From an uncultured Roseovarius sp. (GTDB lineage: Bacteria; Pseudomonadota; Alphaproteobacteria; Rhodobacterales; Rhodobacteraceae), in contig CANMFU010000006.1 of assembly GCA_947497295.1 (NCBI GenBank), positions 62,001 through 126,000 on the forward strand: a stretch of 64,000 nt of DNA. Direction: 5' to 3'. This document shows, piece by piece, positions 1 through 12,800 of the stretch (position 1 is its first letter; every line of letters starts with the position of its first letter). A program made the position numbers and the translations under genes. The notes below the pieces were generated by a model. It was not told the DNA's origin, made no database searches, and saw nothing but the letters and a program-made list of their open reading frames with translations.

Positions 1-164
1 AGATTGGCTGAGAACCGCAGCAACATGGCCGACAACGCGAAATAGAACACAAACTTGGTCAACCACGCTGTGGCCTCGGCCGTAAAAAAGCCGCTGCGCC
101 CCGCGCCGTAGCCCAGCGCGATGACCATAAAAAACGGCAATGTCTGAATGAATATGGCGGCCAT
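1..164 (-). CDS. AEC (auxin efflux carrier) family transporter, N-terminal part only
   Basis: The window edge cuts this gene, leaving about 54 N-terminal residues. They form two hydrophobic stretches: a first helix beginning near Ile4 and running through a GYGAGR turn, then a second around residues 35-50 (KFVFYFALSAMLLRF). This pattern fits the start of AEC/MdcF-type secondary carriers, inner-membrane proteins that move organic anions such as malonate. The ATG at 162-164 is chosen because the encoded protein begins directly with the family-like first helix. The substrate cannot be told from this fragment. Confidence 0.7.
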   Translation of the reverse strand, partial: MAAIFIQTLPFFMVIALGYGAGRSGFFTAEATAWLTKFVFYFALSAMLLRFSAN

Positions 165-244
165 GCCCCTTGGTATCAGTAGGGAGGGCGGCGTCAATCG
201 CCGCGCTCGCGTCCTGCTTGGTCATGCCCTTTCTTCTTGCTCAA

Positions 245-270
245 AATATCCCCGCCGGAGGCTCCCCGGC
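245..270 (-). terminator. Possible valS terminator hairpin
   Basis: On the minus strand, about 36 bases past the valS stop, a short GC stem (GCCGG pairing with CCGGC, 7-base loop) is followed by GGGGATATTTTG. The T-run is weak, so this is only a candidate. The surrounding wording resembles an intergenic element I remember as common in Rhodobacteraceae. Confidence 0.35.
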
Positions 271-305
271 TTGCAGAAAATGCCGCCGCCGGGGGGGCGA
301 GCAGC

Positions 306-3455
<3,150 letters not shown>

Positions 3456-3611
3456 GGGATCACTCCTTTACCTTGCCCTGTGGCTTAGCCAATTCAGTGT
3501 CCGAGGGAAAGCCCGATGCGATTTGCCAGCGCCTTGGGGTGGCATCCCGGTAGCCTGCGGCGCGCCTCCGGCTTTTTCTTGGGTTTAAATACCCAAATCC
3601 CGCAGCCTGCC

Positions 3612-4220
3612 TCAGGCGCGCGGCGCACAGGTCAGCGCTTCACGCTCGCCGGGGCGGATGATGGCAGGGTCGTAGGGCGTGCGGGCAAACACCTGCTTGA
3701 CCATCGGCGCGAAGAATTCCAGCGGCAATGTGTCGTAGTCCGGATCAAAACTGGCCTGATCCCACCGCTCGCAGAACTCTGCGCAATCGTCGAAATAGGC
3801 GTGGCCTGCATGGCGCTCGCGCTTGTTCGGGTCGGCGCCGTCCAGGTGGTGGCCGTAGTATAGCATCTGAAAATCGCCATGGGTGGCGACGCACCATGTG
3901 CATTGCTCGCGCACAAATGGCTTCAGGATCGTAGCGGCGTATTCATCGTGATTGTAAGGCGCATAGATATCGCCAATATCGTGCAGCAGGGCCGAGACGA
4001 TCCAATCGATATCGGCCCCGTCGCGCCATGCCCGCGTCGCAGATTGCAGCGAATGGCCCAGCCGCGTGATCTGGTAGCCCGACAGCCCCTCGTCCAGCTC
4101 GACCAGAGCGGTCAGCAGGCGGCCCGCCGTGTGCCGTGTATGGTCGATCTCGTGCTTGGTGAGGAATTCATACTCTTCCTTTGTGCCGTCCTTCATCTGG
4201 GTAAAGCTGACGCGGTCCAT
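3612..4220 (-). CDS. HD-domain metal-dependent protein (possible phosphohydrolase or oxygenase)
   Basis: A 202-residue protein with metal-ligand-like residues arranged as in the HD superfamily: His in RLGHSLQ, the HD pair in LLHDIGDIYAP, His in YNHDEYA and a further His in ATHGDFQ. The family includes phosphohydrolases and the mixed-valent diiron oxygenases (PhnZ, myo-inositol oxygenase); I cannot tell which applies. The ATG at 4220 is preferred over an upstream start at 4403 because it has an AAGGAG ribosome site and because the upstream extension is low-complexity and runs into the divergent gene. It is divergent from the DUF2235 gene at 4381. Nothing nearby points to phosphonate metabolism. 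Confidence 0.75.
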   Translation of the reverse strand: MDRVSFTQMKDGTKEEYEFLTKHEIDHTRHTAGRLLTALVELDEGLSGYQITRLGHSLQSATRAWRDGADIDWIVSALLHDIGDIYAPYNHDEYAATILKPFVREQCTWCVATHGDFQMLYYGHHLDGADPNKRERHAGHAYFDDCAEFCERWDQASFDPDYDTLPLEFFAPMVKQVFARTPYDPAIIRPGEREALTCAPRA

Positions 4221-4380
4221 AGCTGGCTCCTTGATCTTCTTTGGTGTGCTGATGGGATTCAACTGCGAATGCAGGAGCATTTGCAAGGGGTCGGAGACGG
4301 CGGAATATCTGTCAATCGTTGATGCGCGCGATATATCTAGACGAGAGACGCCCATATGATTTGAAAGGACGCAGTCGAAT

Positions 4381-5454
4381 ATGTCGTGGCGCAAATGGGT
4401 CAAACGGATCTATGCACTGGCGCTTCCGGGATTCGGGCGCGACTTGCGGCGCGCCCACAGGGGCGGGATCGATCACCGCGGGCCGGTGACGCATGTTTTG
4501 ATCTTGGACGGCACGATGTCGTCGCTTGTGCCCGGTGATGAGAGCAATGCAGGACTGACCTACAAATTGCTGGGCGAAGTCCGGGGCGCGCGGATGGCAC
4601 TGTACTATGAGGCCGGTCTGCAATGGCAGGACTGGCGCAGCACGATCGGCGTGATGATGGGCAACGGTCTCAACCGCCAGATCAGGCGGGCCTATGGCTA
4701 TCTGGCCAGTCGTTACCGGCCCGGTGACAGCATCTACCTGCTGGGGTATTCGCGCGGCGCCTACGCCGTGCGGTCGCTGGCGGGCGCCATCGACATGATC
4801 GGCCTGCTGCGCCCCGAATATGCGACGGAACGCTACGTGCGGCTGGCGTGGCGCCACTACAAGACAGGGCCGGAGAGGCCCGTCGCGCGCGATTTTCACC
4901 GCGCCTATTGCCATGACGCCGTGCCCATCGAGATGGTCGGCGTCTGGGATACGGTAAAGGCGTTGGGCCTGCGCCTGCCGGTCCTGTGGCGCTGGACGGA
5001 ATCGTCGCATGCGTTTCACTCGGACAGGTTGGGCGCTTGTGTGCAGCGCGGCTATCACGCGCTTGCGCTGGACGAAACGCGTGTCGTCTATACGCCCGTT
5101 CTGTGGCAGACCAATGGGCTCACCAATGGCGACGTTCAGCAGGTCTGGTTCCGAGGCTGCCATCCTGATATCGGCGGGCATCTTGACGGGTTCGAGGCCG
5201 CGCGTCCGCTTGCCAATGTTCCGCTCGTCTGGATGCTGGAGAAGGGAGAGGCCGCGGGACTGCCGCTGCCCGAAAATTGGCGCACCCGTTTTCTGTGCAA
5301 TCCGTGCGCGCCGTCGGTCGGAACGTGGCGCCGCTGGGGCAAGATATTTTTGGTCCGCGCAAGCCGGGTCGTCGGGCAAGACCCGTCGGAGTGGGTCCAT
5401 GAAACAGCGCTGCAGCAATGCCAGGCGCCGCCCATCAAGAGCGGCGCTGACTGA
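4381..5454 (+). CDS. DUF2235-domain alpha/beta hydrolase
   Basis: A 357-residue protein of the DUF2235 family, predicted alpha/beta hydrolases that include the Tle1 phospholipase effectors of type VI secretion. Seen: an early HVLILDGTMSS strand-turn typical of the family, the nucleophile elbow GYSRG near residue 121 (catalytic Ser), the VGVWDTV acid-loop motif, and GCHPDIGG with the likely catalytic His. No signal peptide is visible and there are no VgrG, immunity or other T6SS genes around it, so an effector role is not supported. A stand-alone cytoplasmic lipase or esterase is the modest reading. Confidence 0.8.
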   Translation: MSWRKWVKRIYALALPGFGRDLRRAHRGGIDHRGPVTHVLILDGTMSSLVPGDESNAGLTYKLLGEVRGARMALYYEAGLQWQDWRSTIGVMMGNGLNRQIRRAYGYLASRYRPGDSIYLLGYSRGAYAVRSLAGAIDMIGLLRPEYATERYVRLAWRHYKTGPERPVARDFHRAYCHDAVPIEMVGVWDTVKALGLRLPVLWRWTESSHAFHSDRLGACVQRGYHALALDETRVVYTPVLWQTNGLTNGDVQQVWFRGCHPDIGGHLDGFEAARPLANVPLVWMLEKGEAAGLPLPENWRTRFLCNPCAPSVGTWRRWGKIFLVRASRVVGQDPSEWVHETALQQCQAPPIKSGAD

Positions 5455-5472
5455 TATGTTTTGCGACGTTGT

Positions 5473-6339
5473 TCAGGCGACGTCGCGCAATTCCACCCGG
5501 GGCGTGACGCCCAGCGCATGACAAATGTCGCGTGTCAGCTCGGGGCGGTTGAGCGTGTAGAAATGCAGATCCTGCACGCCCTCGTCCGTCAGCTTGCTGC
5601 ACAGATCCGTAGCGACAGCGATGGCCAGGAGTTCTGTGCGCCCGTCACGTTCGGCCGTCTCGAATGTCGCGTTCAGCTTGGCCGGGACAGATGTGCCGCA
5701 GGCTTCGGCAAAGCGGCGGGCACCGGCCCAATTTTCGATCGGGAAGATGCCGGGGATGATCGGCTTGTCGATGCCCGCTGCGGCACAGCGGTCGCGAAAG
5801 CGCAGGAACGTCTCTGCGTTAAAGAAGAATTGCGTGATCGCTTCGTCCGCGCCCGCGTCAAACTTGCGTTTCAGCCATTCGACATCGGCATTGTCGTCAG
5901 CGGCGTCGGGGTGCCGCTCGGGGTAGGCGCCGACGCGCACGGTGAAATCGCCGCGCTCCTTGAGGGCCGTGATCAGCTCGCAGCTGTCCTTGAACCCATC
6001 GGGATGGGGCTTGAACCCGCCGGTGCCTTTGGGCGCATCGCCGCGCAGGGCGACGATCTCGCGCACGCCGGCGGCATGGAATTCGTCGGCGATGGCCAGT
6101 GTCTCTTCGCGGGTTGCGTTGACGCAGGTCAGATGCGCCGCGACGTTCAGCCCGGCCGAGCCGTGCAGGGCGCTGACCGCCTCGCGCGTCAGGGTGCGCG
6201 TCGTGCCGCCGGCGCCGTAGGTGACGGAAACGAAACGCGGCTGCAGCGGCGCCAGCGTGTGAACCGTGTCCCACAGGCGAAACGATGCCTCAAGGTCCTT
6301 GGGCGGGAAGAATTCGAAGGAGATATTCGGCGTTGCCAT
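5473..6339 (-). CDS. metF: 5,10-methylenetetrahydrofolate reductase
   Basis: FAD enzyme that reduces methylene-THF to methyl-THF for methionine synthesis; 288 residues, normal length. Seen: the N-terminal SFEFFPPK with the catalytic Glu, SVTYGAGG, the ALRGDAPKG flavin-site loop and the late ITQFFF segment of the TIM barrel. The ATG at 6339 is chosen because the protein then starts at the conserved N terminus (MATPNISFEFF). It is divergent from metR, which implies control of metF by MetR with homocysteine as coactivator, as is known in enterobacteria; that link is inferred here. Confidence 0.95.
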   Translation of the reverse strand: MATPNISFEFFPPKDLEASFRLWDTVHTLAPLQPRFVSVTYGAGGTTRTLTREAVSALHGSAGLNVAAHLTCVNATREETLAIADEFHAAGVREIVALRGDAPKGTGGFKPHPDGFKDSCELITALKERGDFTVRVGAYPERHPDAADDNADVEWLKRKFDAGADEAITQFFFNAETFLRFRDRCAAAGIDKPIIPGIFPIENWAGARRFAEACGTSVPAKLNATFETAERDGRTELLAIAVATDLCSKLTDEGVQDLHFYTLNRPELTRDICHALGVTPRVELRDVA

Positions 6340-6383
6340 GATCTGAAATCCTCTGTGGGGCTTGAGCCCTTTGTCGCAATACA

Positions 6384-6406
6384 GCATATGTTATGCAAAT
6401 TCATAA
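6384..6406. promoter_or_regulatory. Overlapping inverted repeats between metF and metR (candidate MetR operator)
   Basis: Two overlapping palindromes lie in the 99-bp divergent spacer: GCATA-TGT-TATGC at 6384-6396 and TTATG-N6-CATAA at 6391-6406. The second has the T-N11-A spacing typical of LysR-family sites. A direct TTCA-N5-TTCA follows at once. Binding by MetR is inferred from position. Confidence 0.45.
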
Positions 6407-6438
6407 TTTTCACGATCTACATGAGGCGCGCTAATATA

Positions 6439-7353
6439 ATGCATATCGAGTTCCGGCATTTGCGCACGATCCGTGCGATTCACGCCGCCGGCGGGCTGGC
6501 CAGGGCGGCCGATCAGCTGAACATCACGCAATCGGCGCTGAGCCATCAGATCAAGGGGTTGGAGGATCAGGCCGGGGTCGAGCTGTTCGTGCGCCGGTCC
6601 AAACCGATGACGCTGTCGGCAGCGGGGATGCGCCTTTTGCGCGTCGCCAACAAGGTTCTGCCGGAGATCGAGGCGCTGGAGGCCGAATTTTCCGGCGTGC
6701 GCGACGGATCGTCCGGGCGGCTGCACATCGCCATCGAATGCCACGCCTGCTTTGAATGGCTCTTTCCGGTGCTGGAGGCGTTTCGCCACAACTGGCCCGA
6801 GGTGGATGTCGACATCCGCCCCGGTCTGGCCTTTGACGCGCTGCCAGCGCTGCAAAAGGAGGAGGTGGATCTGGTCGTCTCCTCCGACCCCGAGGCGCTG
6901 CGCGGCATCGCATTCAAGCCGCTTTTTGATTACGAGCCGGTCTTTCTGGCCTCGGCCCTGCATCCATTGGCGCAGAAGGACTATATTGAGGCCGAGGATT
7001 TTCGAGGTCAGACGCTGATCACCTACCCAGTGGACCGCTCGCGTCTGGATGTGTTCACCGAATTGCTGACCCCGGCCAAGGTGGAGCCTGCCGCGATCCG
7101 TCAGGTCGAGCTGACGGCCGTGATCCTGCTGCTGGTGGCGTCGAACCGCGGTGTCGCGGTGCTGCCCGATTGGGTAGTACGCGAACTGCGCACCAGCGAT
7201 GATTACGTCGTACGGCCCATTACCGAGGGCGGCCTGACCAAGCGGCTCTATGCTGCGATCCGCGATGATGACGCAGCCAAACCCTTCATGGCGCATCTGC
7301 TCAAGCTGGCGCGGGAAATTCCGGTGAGGTTGCAAAGGAGGGAGAAGGTTTAG
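6439..7353 (+). CDS. metR: LysR-family regulator MetR
   Basis: A 304-residue LysR-type regulator: winged helix-turn-helix in residues 1-60 (LARAADQLNITQSALSHQIK) and a periplasmic-binding-protein-like effector domain after it. The MHIEFRHLRT start and divergence from metF fit MetR, activator of methionine biosynthesis. The ATG at 6439 gives the family N terminus; the open frame upstream crosses metF on the opposite strand and is not coding. Confidence 0.85.
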   Translation: MHIEFRHLRTIRAIHAAGGLARAADQLNITQSALSHQIKGLEDQAGVELFVRRSKPMTLSAAGMRLLRVANKVLPEIEALEAEFSGVRDGSSGRLHIAIECHACFEWLFPVLEAFRHNWPEVDVDIRPGLAFDALPALQKEEVDLVVSSDPEALRGIAFKPLFDYEPVFLASALHPLAQKDYIEAEDFRGQTLITYPVDRSRLDVFTELLTPAKVEPAAIRQVELTAVILLLVASNRGVAVLPDWVVRELRTSDDYVVRPITEGGLTKRLYAAIRDDDAAKPFMAHLLKLAREIPVRLQRREKV

Positions 7354-7458
7354 AGGACGGGTCAAGATAATCGCCCGATTTCCTTGTGCTTCTTGATCCC
7401 TGTCAAGATGCGCGCCGCGAAACTGTGTGACAGTCAGTGGCAAAACAAGGAGGTTCAC

Positions 7459-7836
7459 ATGGAAGATCTGATCAAACTCGGACGGGAATTCGTTGACGCA
7501 ATGCAAGACGGCCGCGGCATTGCGCATGTCGATGAGATGTATGCCGAAAAGGCGGAGTCGATCGAGGCGGTTGTGCCTCCTGGGCGCGACATGCGGATCG
7601 CCAAGGGACGTGGCGCGATCAGGGCGAAGCGCGAGGATTGGGCAGCGACGCACGACATCCACAAGCTCGAAGCGGACGGTCCCTATGTCCATCCGCCCCA
7701 CCGGTTCGCGGTACGCTTTGAGGTCGAGGTTACACAGAAAGCCACCGGCCGAAAAATGACGTTGCGCGAGATCGCCATTTATTCCGTTGAGAACAACAAG
7801 ATCATTCGCGAAGAATTCTTCATGCTGCCGAAGTAG
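7459..7836 (+). CDS. NTF2-like (SnoaL-type) family protein
   Basis: A 125-residue cone-fold protein of the NTF2/SnoaL kind: an N-terminal helix (LIKLGREFVDAM), a mixed middle, and a long beta-rich end (HRFAVRFEVEVTQ, LREIAIYSVENNKIIREEFF). Members are small ligand-binding proteins or enzymes, and no specific activity can be read. The start is fixed by a near-perfect AAGGAGGT at 7447-7454. An upstream ATG at 7384 is rejected for lack of such a site. It stands alone between metR and the inositol-phosphatase gene. Confidence 0.75.
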   Translation: MEDLIKLGREFVDAMQDGRGIAHVDEMYAEKAESIEAVVPPGRDMRIAKGRGAIRAKREDWAATHDIHKLEADGPYVHPPHRFAVRFEVEVTQKATGRKMTLREIAIYSVENNKIIREEFFMLPK

Positions 7837-7953
7837 GCAGCACGGCTGATATGCCGCCGGTCGCACGCTGGCAACCCCGACTTCTCGCACCCCTTGCAGC
7901 CAAGCCCTGCGCGGCCTATACGCGCGGCTTGACATACCCAAGGACGAGACCCC

Positions 7954-8742
7954 ATGGCACTCAGCGCAAATCTGAACGTGATGATGAAGGCGGCCCGAAA
8001 AGCGGGACGCGCGCTGGCCAAGGATTTTCGCGAGGTCGAGAATCTTCAGGTGTCGATGAAAGGCGCGGGCGATTTCGTCAGCCGCGCCGATATTCAGGCC
8101 GAGCAGATCATCAAGTCCGAGCTGATGAACGCGCGCCCTACCTATGGCTGGATGGCTGAAGAGGGCGGCGAGGAGCCGGGCGCCGACCCCACCCGCCGCT
8201 GGATCGTCGACCCGCTGGACGGCACCACGAACTACCTGCACGGGCTGGCGCATTGGGCGGTATCCATCGCGCTGGAGCACAAGGGCCAGATCGTTGCGGG
8301 CGTGGTCTATGACCCCTCAAAGGATGAATTGTTCTTTGCCGAAAAGGGCGAAGGCGCATGGATGAACGAATCCCGCATGCGCGTGTCCGGGCGCGACAAA
8401 CTGATCGAGAGCATCTTTGCCACCGGACTGCCGTTTGGCGGGCGTAGCGATCTGCCGCATACCTTGCAGGATCTGGCGCGCCTGCTGCCCGCATGCGCCG
8501 GTGTGCGCCGCTTTGGTGCGGCCTCGCTCGATCTGGCCTATGTGGCGGCTGGCCGCTACGACGGGTTCTGGGAGCGGCGGTTGAAGCCGTGGGATCTGGC
8601 AGCCGGCCTGCTGATCGCGCGCGAGGCCGGCGCGCTGGTCGAGCCGCTGACCGAAGGGCGCAGTATCCTGGACGAGGGCGCGATCATCTGCGCCAATGCG
8701 CCGGTGTTTGACAAATTCGCCAGGATCATCCGCAATCAGTGA
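7954..8742 (+). CDS. suhB: Inositol monophosphatase family protein (SuhB-like)
   Basis: Mg-dependent phosphatase of the inositol monophosphatase fold, 262 residues, normal length. Seen: the first metal motif WIVDPLDGTTNYLHG near residue 84, MAEEGGEE carrying an upstream acidic ligand, and the C-terminal motif KPWDLAAGLLIAREAG. The substrate could be inositol-1-phosphate or related sugar phosphates; in some bacteria SuhB also takes part in rRNA antitermination. The 3' end overlaps the convergent GFA-family gene by 17 bases. Confidence 0.88.
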   Translation: MALSANLNVMMKAARKAGRALAKDFREVENLQVSMKGAGDFVSRADIQAEQIIKSELMNARPTYGWMAEEGGEEPGADPTRRWIVDPLDGTTNYLHGLAHWAVSIALEHKGQIVAGVVYDPSKDELFFAEKGEGAWMNESRMRVSGRDKLIESIFATGLPFGGRSDLPHTLQDLARLLPACAGVRRFGAASLDLAYVAAGRYDGFWERRLKPWDLAAGLLIAREAGALVEPLTEGRSILDEGAIICANAPVFDKFARIIRNQ

Positions 8743-9103
8743 CGCCTGGGCGGTCCGATGGGTGATTGACACCGTCGACCCATCCGATTTCGCCCAGATC
8801 GCGCGGGTTCACGCCCTCCAGCGTTCCTAGGTTTACGCCGTATTCATTGGGATTCGACCGGCGCCGGTGATGCGTATAGATGCCGCAGACCGAGCAAAAG
8901 TAGTGCTGCGCCGTGCCGGTCCCCCATGTATAGAGCGTCAGCTTGTCCGCGCCTTTTATGACCTCCAGCCCATCCAGCGGCGCAGTGACCGCCGCCGCTC
9001 CGCGCCGCGCGCAAAAGCTGCAGTCGCAGCGACGCGCCGTGGACAGACCGCCGGGAAGGGTCACGCGCAGTTCAACTGCGCCGCAATGACATGTCGCTTT
9101 CAT
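8726..9103 (-). CDS. GFA family protein (glutathione-dependent formaldehyde-activating fold)
   Basis: A 125-residue zinc protein of the GFA/CENP-V family. Seen: CHCG at residues 5-8, CDCSFC at 27-32 and CSVCG near 71-75, the Cys clusters that bind two zinc ions. Despite the name, most members do not demonstrably activate formaldehyde, so no activity is claimed. Its ATG overlaps the rhomboid stop codon by 4 bases (ATGA), implying translational coupling. Confidence 0.85.
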   Translation of the reverse strand: MKATCHCGAVELRVTLPGGLSTARRCDCSFCARRGAAAVTAPLDGLEVIKGADKLTLYTWGTGTAQHYFCSVCGIYTHHRRRSNPNEYGVNLGTLEGVNPRDLGEIGWVDGVNHPSDRPGVTDCG

Positions 9104-9843
9104 TTTCGCCTCACTTTCGGGATACGGGTGCGCCCAATGGCGTAGCGGGCTTGTGGATGTGCCGGGCGCCCGTCATTGCGCGCCCAAAATTGCGCGCCGC
9201 CGCGCCGCAACAGCAAAGGCACGGTCAGCAAGACCCCGATGACGAAGCCGCCCGCATGTGCCCAATAGGCGACACCGCCGCCCGTCGTGGGGATCGACAG
9301 CCCACCAAAGACCTGAAAGACGAACCACAGCCCCAGCATGATCCATGCTGGGATCGGAAGGATACGGAAAAAGATGATGAAGATGATGAGAACATCCACC
9401 TTGGCCTTGGGAAACAATAGCAAATAGCCGCCCATCACCCCCGCGATCGCCCCCGAAGCGCCAACGGTTGGCACCAGTGAATAAGGCTCGGAGACAAGCT
9501 GCGCCAACCCCGATCCGGCGCCGCAGGCCAGATAGAAGGCAAGATAGGGCAGATGGCCCATCTCATCCTCCAGATTGTCGCCAAAAACCCATAAGAACAG
9601 CATGTTGCCTGCCAGATGCATGATGCCTCCGTGCAGAAAGGTGGACGTGATCAGCGTGTGATATGCGCCAGCATAGCTCACCTTGGCCGGGATCATTGCC
9701 CAACCGATGTAGAATTCGGTCAGCGCACGCGGATCGCTCATCAGGGGCCAATACATGATGAAGACGGCAACGTTCGCCGCGATCAGCGCGTAGGTCACAT
9801 AGGGCATGCGCCCTGAGGGGTTATGATCGCGGATGGGAAACAT
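9100..9843 (-). CDS. Rhomboid family intramembrane serine protease
   Basis: A 247-residue polytopic inner-membrane protein. Seen: TM1 near residues 15-32, HLAGN (76-80) in TM2, the catalytic GASG with Ser130 in TM4, and the catalytic His196 (YWAHAGGF) in TM6. It ends in a basic cytoplasmic tail. The start MFPIRDHNPSG is a common N terminus of the family. The start codon lies in the 3' arm of a perfect hairpin (9839-9865), so translation may be controlled by structure. Cotranscription with the GFA gene is likely from the 4-base overlap. Confidence 0.9.
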   Translation of the reverse strand: MFPIRDHNPSGRMPYVTYALIAANVAVFIMYWPLMSDPRALTEFYIGWAMIPAKVSYAGAYHTLITSTFLHGGIMHLAGNMLFLWVFGDNLEDEMGHLPYLAFYLACGAGSGLAQLVSEPYSLVPTVGASGAIAGVMGGYLLLFPKAKVDVLIIFIIFFRILPIPAWIMLGLWFVFQVFGGLSIPTTGGGVAYWAHAGGFVIGVLLTVPLLLRRGGAQFWARNDGRPAHPQARYAIGRTRIPKVRRK

Positions 9844-9865
9844 GGGGCCAAACTGGCCCCATGTT
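9839..9865 (-). promoter_or_regulatory. Perfect 11-bp hairpin containing the rhomboid start codon
   Basis: AACATGGGGCC at 9839-9849 pairs perfectly with GGCCCCATGTT at 9855-9865 around a 5-base loop. It sits 15 bases after the putA stop and includes the rhomboid ATG (9841-9843). There is no T-run, so it is a poor intrinsic terminator. It could block the ribosome site or protect the putA mRNA end. Confidence 0.55.
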
Positions 9866-9879
9866 CAGGTATGGTCAAG

Positions 9880-12800
9880 CTAGGACGTGCCGCCCAGCAG
9901 CGCAGCATTGCCGCCGGCGGCCGTGGTATCGACGCAGACGTGGCGCTCGTTCAGGACGTGACCCGAATCCGGCAGACCAGTGATCAGTGGCAGGATCGGA
10001 CCGGTCCGCTGGCTGAGCGCCTGCGCATAGGGTCGGGCCGCCGCATCGCCCCCCCAATAAAGCGCGCCGGCGAGGCCGGTCAGCGATGTCAGCGCCTCGG
10101 GCGGGACAGTGCCCGACGCCTCGACTGCCATGCCGCCCAGCGCCATCACGCTGCGCGCCTGTGCCTTGGCGGCCTCGCGACCCGGCCCCATGCAGAGCAG
10201 GGGCGCACGCGCGTGGCTGGTCAGGCGATTGGATTCGCCCGTCGGCCCCGGCATCAACTGGTCCTCGCGCGGCTGCATTTCGACTTTGTGGGCTTTGTTC
10301 AACGCGGCCTGAATGTCGCGCTCGGACATGATGCCTTCAAAATCGTGCCCGGCCACCGGCGCGGGATGCGCGGTAAAGCGTGGCAGGTAGCGCGGCCCGC
10401 CTGCCTTGGGTCCGGTGCCCGACAGCCCCTCGCCGCCGAATGGCTGCGAGCCGACTATTGCGCCGATCTGGTTGCGGTTGACATAGATGTTGCCCGCCTG
10501 CACCCGCTCGGTCACGTATTGCACGCGGTCATCGATACGCGTCATCAGGCCGAAGGTCAGGCCATAGCCGGTGGCGTTGATCGCGTCGATCACCTTGTCC
10601 AGTTCGGTCGCGCCGAAGGTCGCCATGTGCAGCACGGGGCCGAAAATCTCGCGTTTCATATCTGCAATACTGCCAACACGGATCAGGGTGGGGGCGATAT
10701 AGGTGCCTGCATTTGGCGTCTTCAACTCGTGGATCAGACGGCCCTCCGCGCGGGCTGCCTGGATGTGTTCGGCGATGCCGGCGCGGGCGGCCTCGTCGAT
10801 GACCGGGCCGCAATCGGTGCTCAGATCCCATGGCATGCCCATCACCACCGCATCCATCGCGCCGGTCAGCATCCTGGTGAAGTCCTCGGCGATGTCCTCC
10901 TGCACATAAAGGCAACGCAGGGCCGAGCAGCGTTGTCCTGCGGATTGGAACGCGCTCTCGATAATCGCCTGCACGGCCTGTTCGGGTAGCGCTGTACTAT
11001 CGACGATCATCGCGTTCAGGCCGCCGGTTTCCGCGATCAGTGGCGCGCCGGGGGCGAGGTTTTCGGCCATCGCCTTGCGGATCTTCATTGCAGTCGCGGT
11101 GGAGCCGGTGAAGGCCACGCCATCCACCCGCGCATCAGACGTCAGCGCCGCGCCGACATCACCGCCACCGGGCAAGAGTTGCAGCGCCGTTTTTGGCACG
11201 CCAGCCTGATGCATGAGGGACGCCGCGAAATGTGCGATGATCGGCGTCTGCTCGGCCGGTTTCGACAATACGGCATTGCCGGCGGCCAGCGCCGCGGCGA
11301 TCTGGCCTGAGAAGATGGCCAGTGGGAAATTCCACGGGCTGATGCAGGTGAAGGTGCCCACCGCGCCGGTATCGGGCGCATTGGCACCGTAATAGCGCAG
11401 GAAATCGACGGCCTCGCGCAACTCAGCCACGGCGTCCGCCTGAGATTTGCCTGCCTCGCGGGCGAGGATGGCAAAGATCTGGCCAAAGTTTTCCTCGTAA
11501 AGGTCCGCGATCTTGCCCAGCACCTCGCCGCGTTCGGCGGCGGGGGCATCCCACATGGCGGCATTGCTCAGCGCTGTTTCGATATCAGCCTTGCTCGCAT
11601 GCGCAACGGTGCCGGGGCTGCCTGCGGGATCGGCGGGGTTGATGACATCCACTGCCTGTTCGGGCTGCGCCTGGGCCGCAAGGATCGGAGCGGCCTCCCA
11701 CTTATGAGTGGCAAAGGGCGCCCGCGCGTTCTCGATGGCATCCAGCGTCGGCTGATGTTTCAAATCGAACCCTTTGGAGTTCACCCGCTCGGGCAGGAAA
11801 AGTTCGGGGCCGGTCGGCAGGTCGGGGCCGTCGTTTTCCACCAGATCAAAGGGATCGGCGGCGACGATTTCGGGCGCGACCTCCTCATCAACGATCTGGT
11901 TGACGAAGCTGGAGTTGGCGCCGTTTTCCAGCAGGCGCCGCACCAGATAGGCCAGCAGATCGCGGTGCGCCCCGACGGGGGCATAGATGCGGCAGCGGGT
12001 GCCTTCCTTGGCCATGACGATGTTATGCAGCGCCTCGCCCATGCCGTGCAGGCGCTGAAATTCGAACGCGTCCTTGTCGGTCGCCATGTCCAGCACGGCG
12101 GCAACGGTATGCGCGTTATGCGTGGCAAACTGCGGATAGATCCGGTCGGTCATCGACAAAAGCTTGCGCGCGTTGGCGATATAGCTGACATCGGTGGCTG
12201 GCTTGGACGTAAAGACCGGGAAGCCGTCGATGCCCTCGACCTGCGCCTGCTTGATTTCGGTGTCCCAATAGGCGCCCTTGACCAGACGCACCATGATGCG
12301 CCGGTCAAGGCGCTGCGCCAGATCATAGAGAAAATCCAGAACATGGCCCGCGCGCTGCCCGTAGGCCTGCACCACCACGCCAAATCCGTCCCAGCCAGCC
12401 AGCGCAGGTTCGCTCAGCACCGTTTCGATGACATCCAGCGACAGGGCAAGGCGGTCTGCCTCCTCCGCGTCGATGTTCAGGCCCATGCCGGCGGATTTGG
12501 CCAGAAGCGCAAGGCTGCGCAGGCGCGGCACCAGAACGTCCATCACCTGCTCGCGCTGGGCGACCTCATAACGGGCGTGCAGCGCCGACAGCTTGACCGA
12601 GATACCGGGGTTCTTGGCAATCTCGTCATGGGTGCAGGCCTGTGCGATGGCGCTGATCGCGCGGGAGTAGCTGAGGTGGTAGCGCGTCGCGTCCTTGTCG
12701 GTGCGCGCGGCCTCGCCCAGCATGTCGTAGGAATAAGTATAGCCCTTCTTCTCCATCTTGGCGGCGCGGTCCATGGCCGAACTGATGTTTTCACCCAGCA

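Noticed and set aside
3579..3596. Palindrome TTGGGT-N6-ACCCAA after the HD-domain gene
   Set aside because: Only 6 bp of stem and no T-run in either direction, so I did not call it a terminator.
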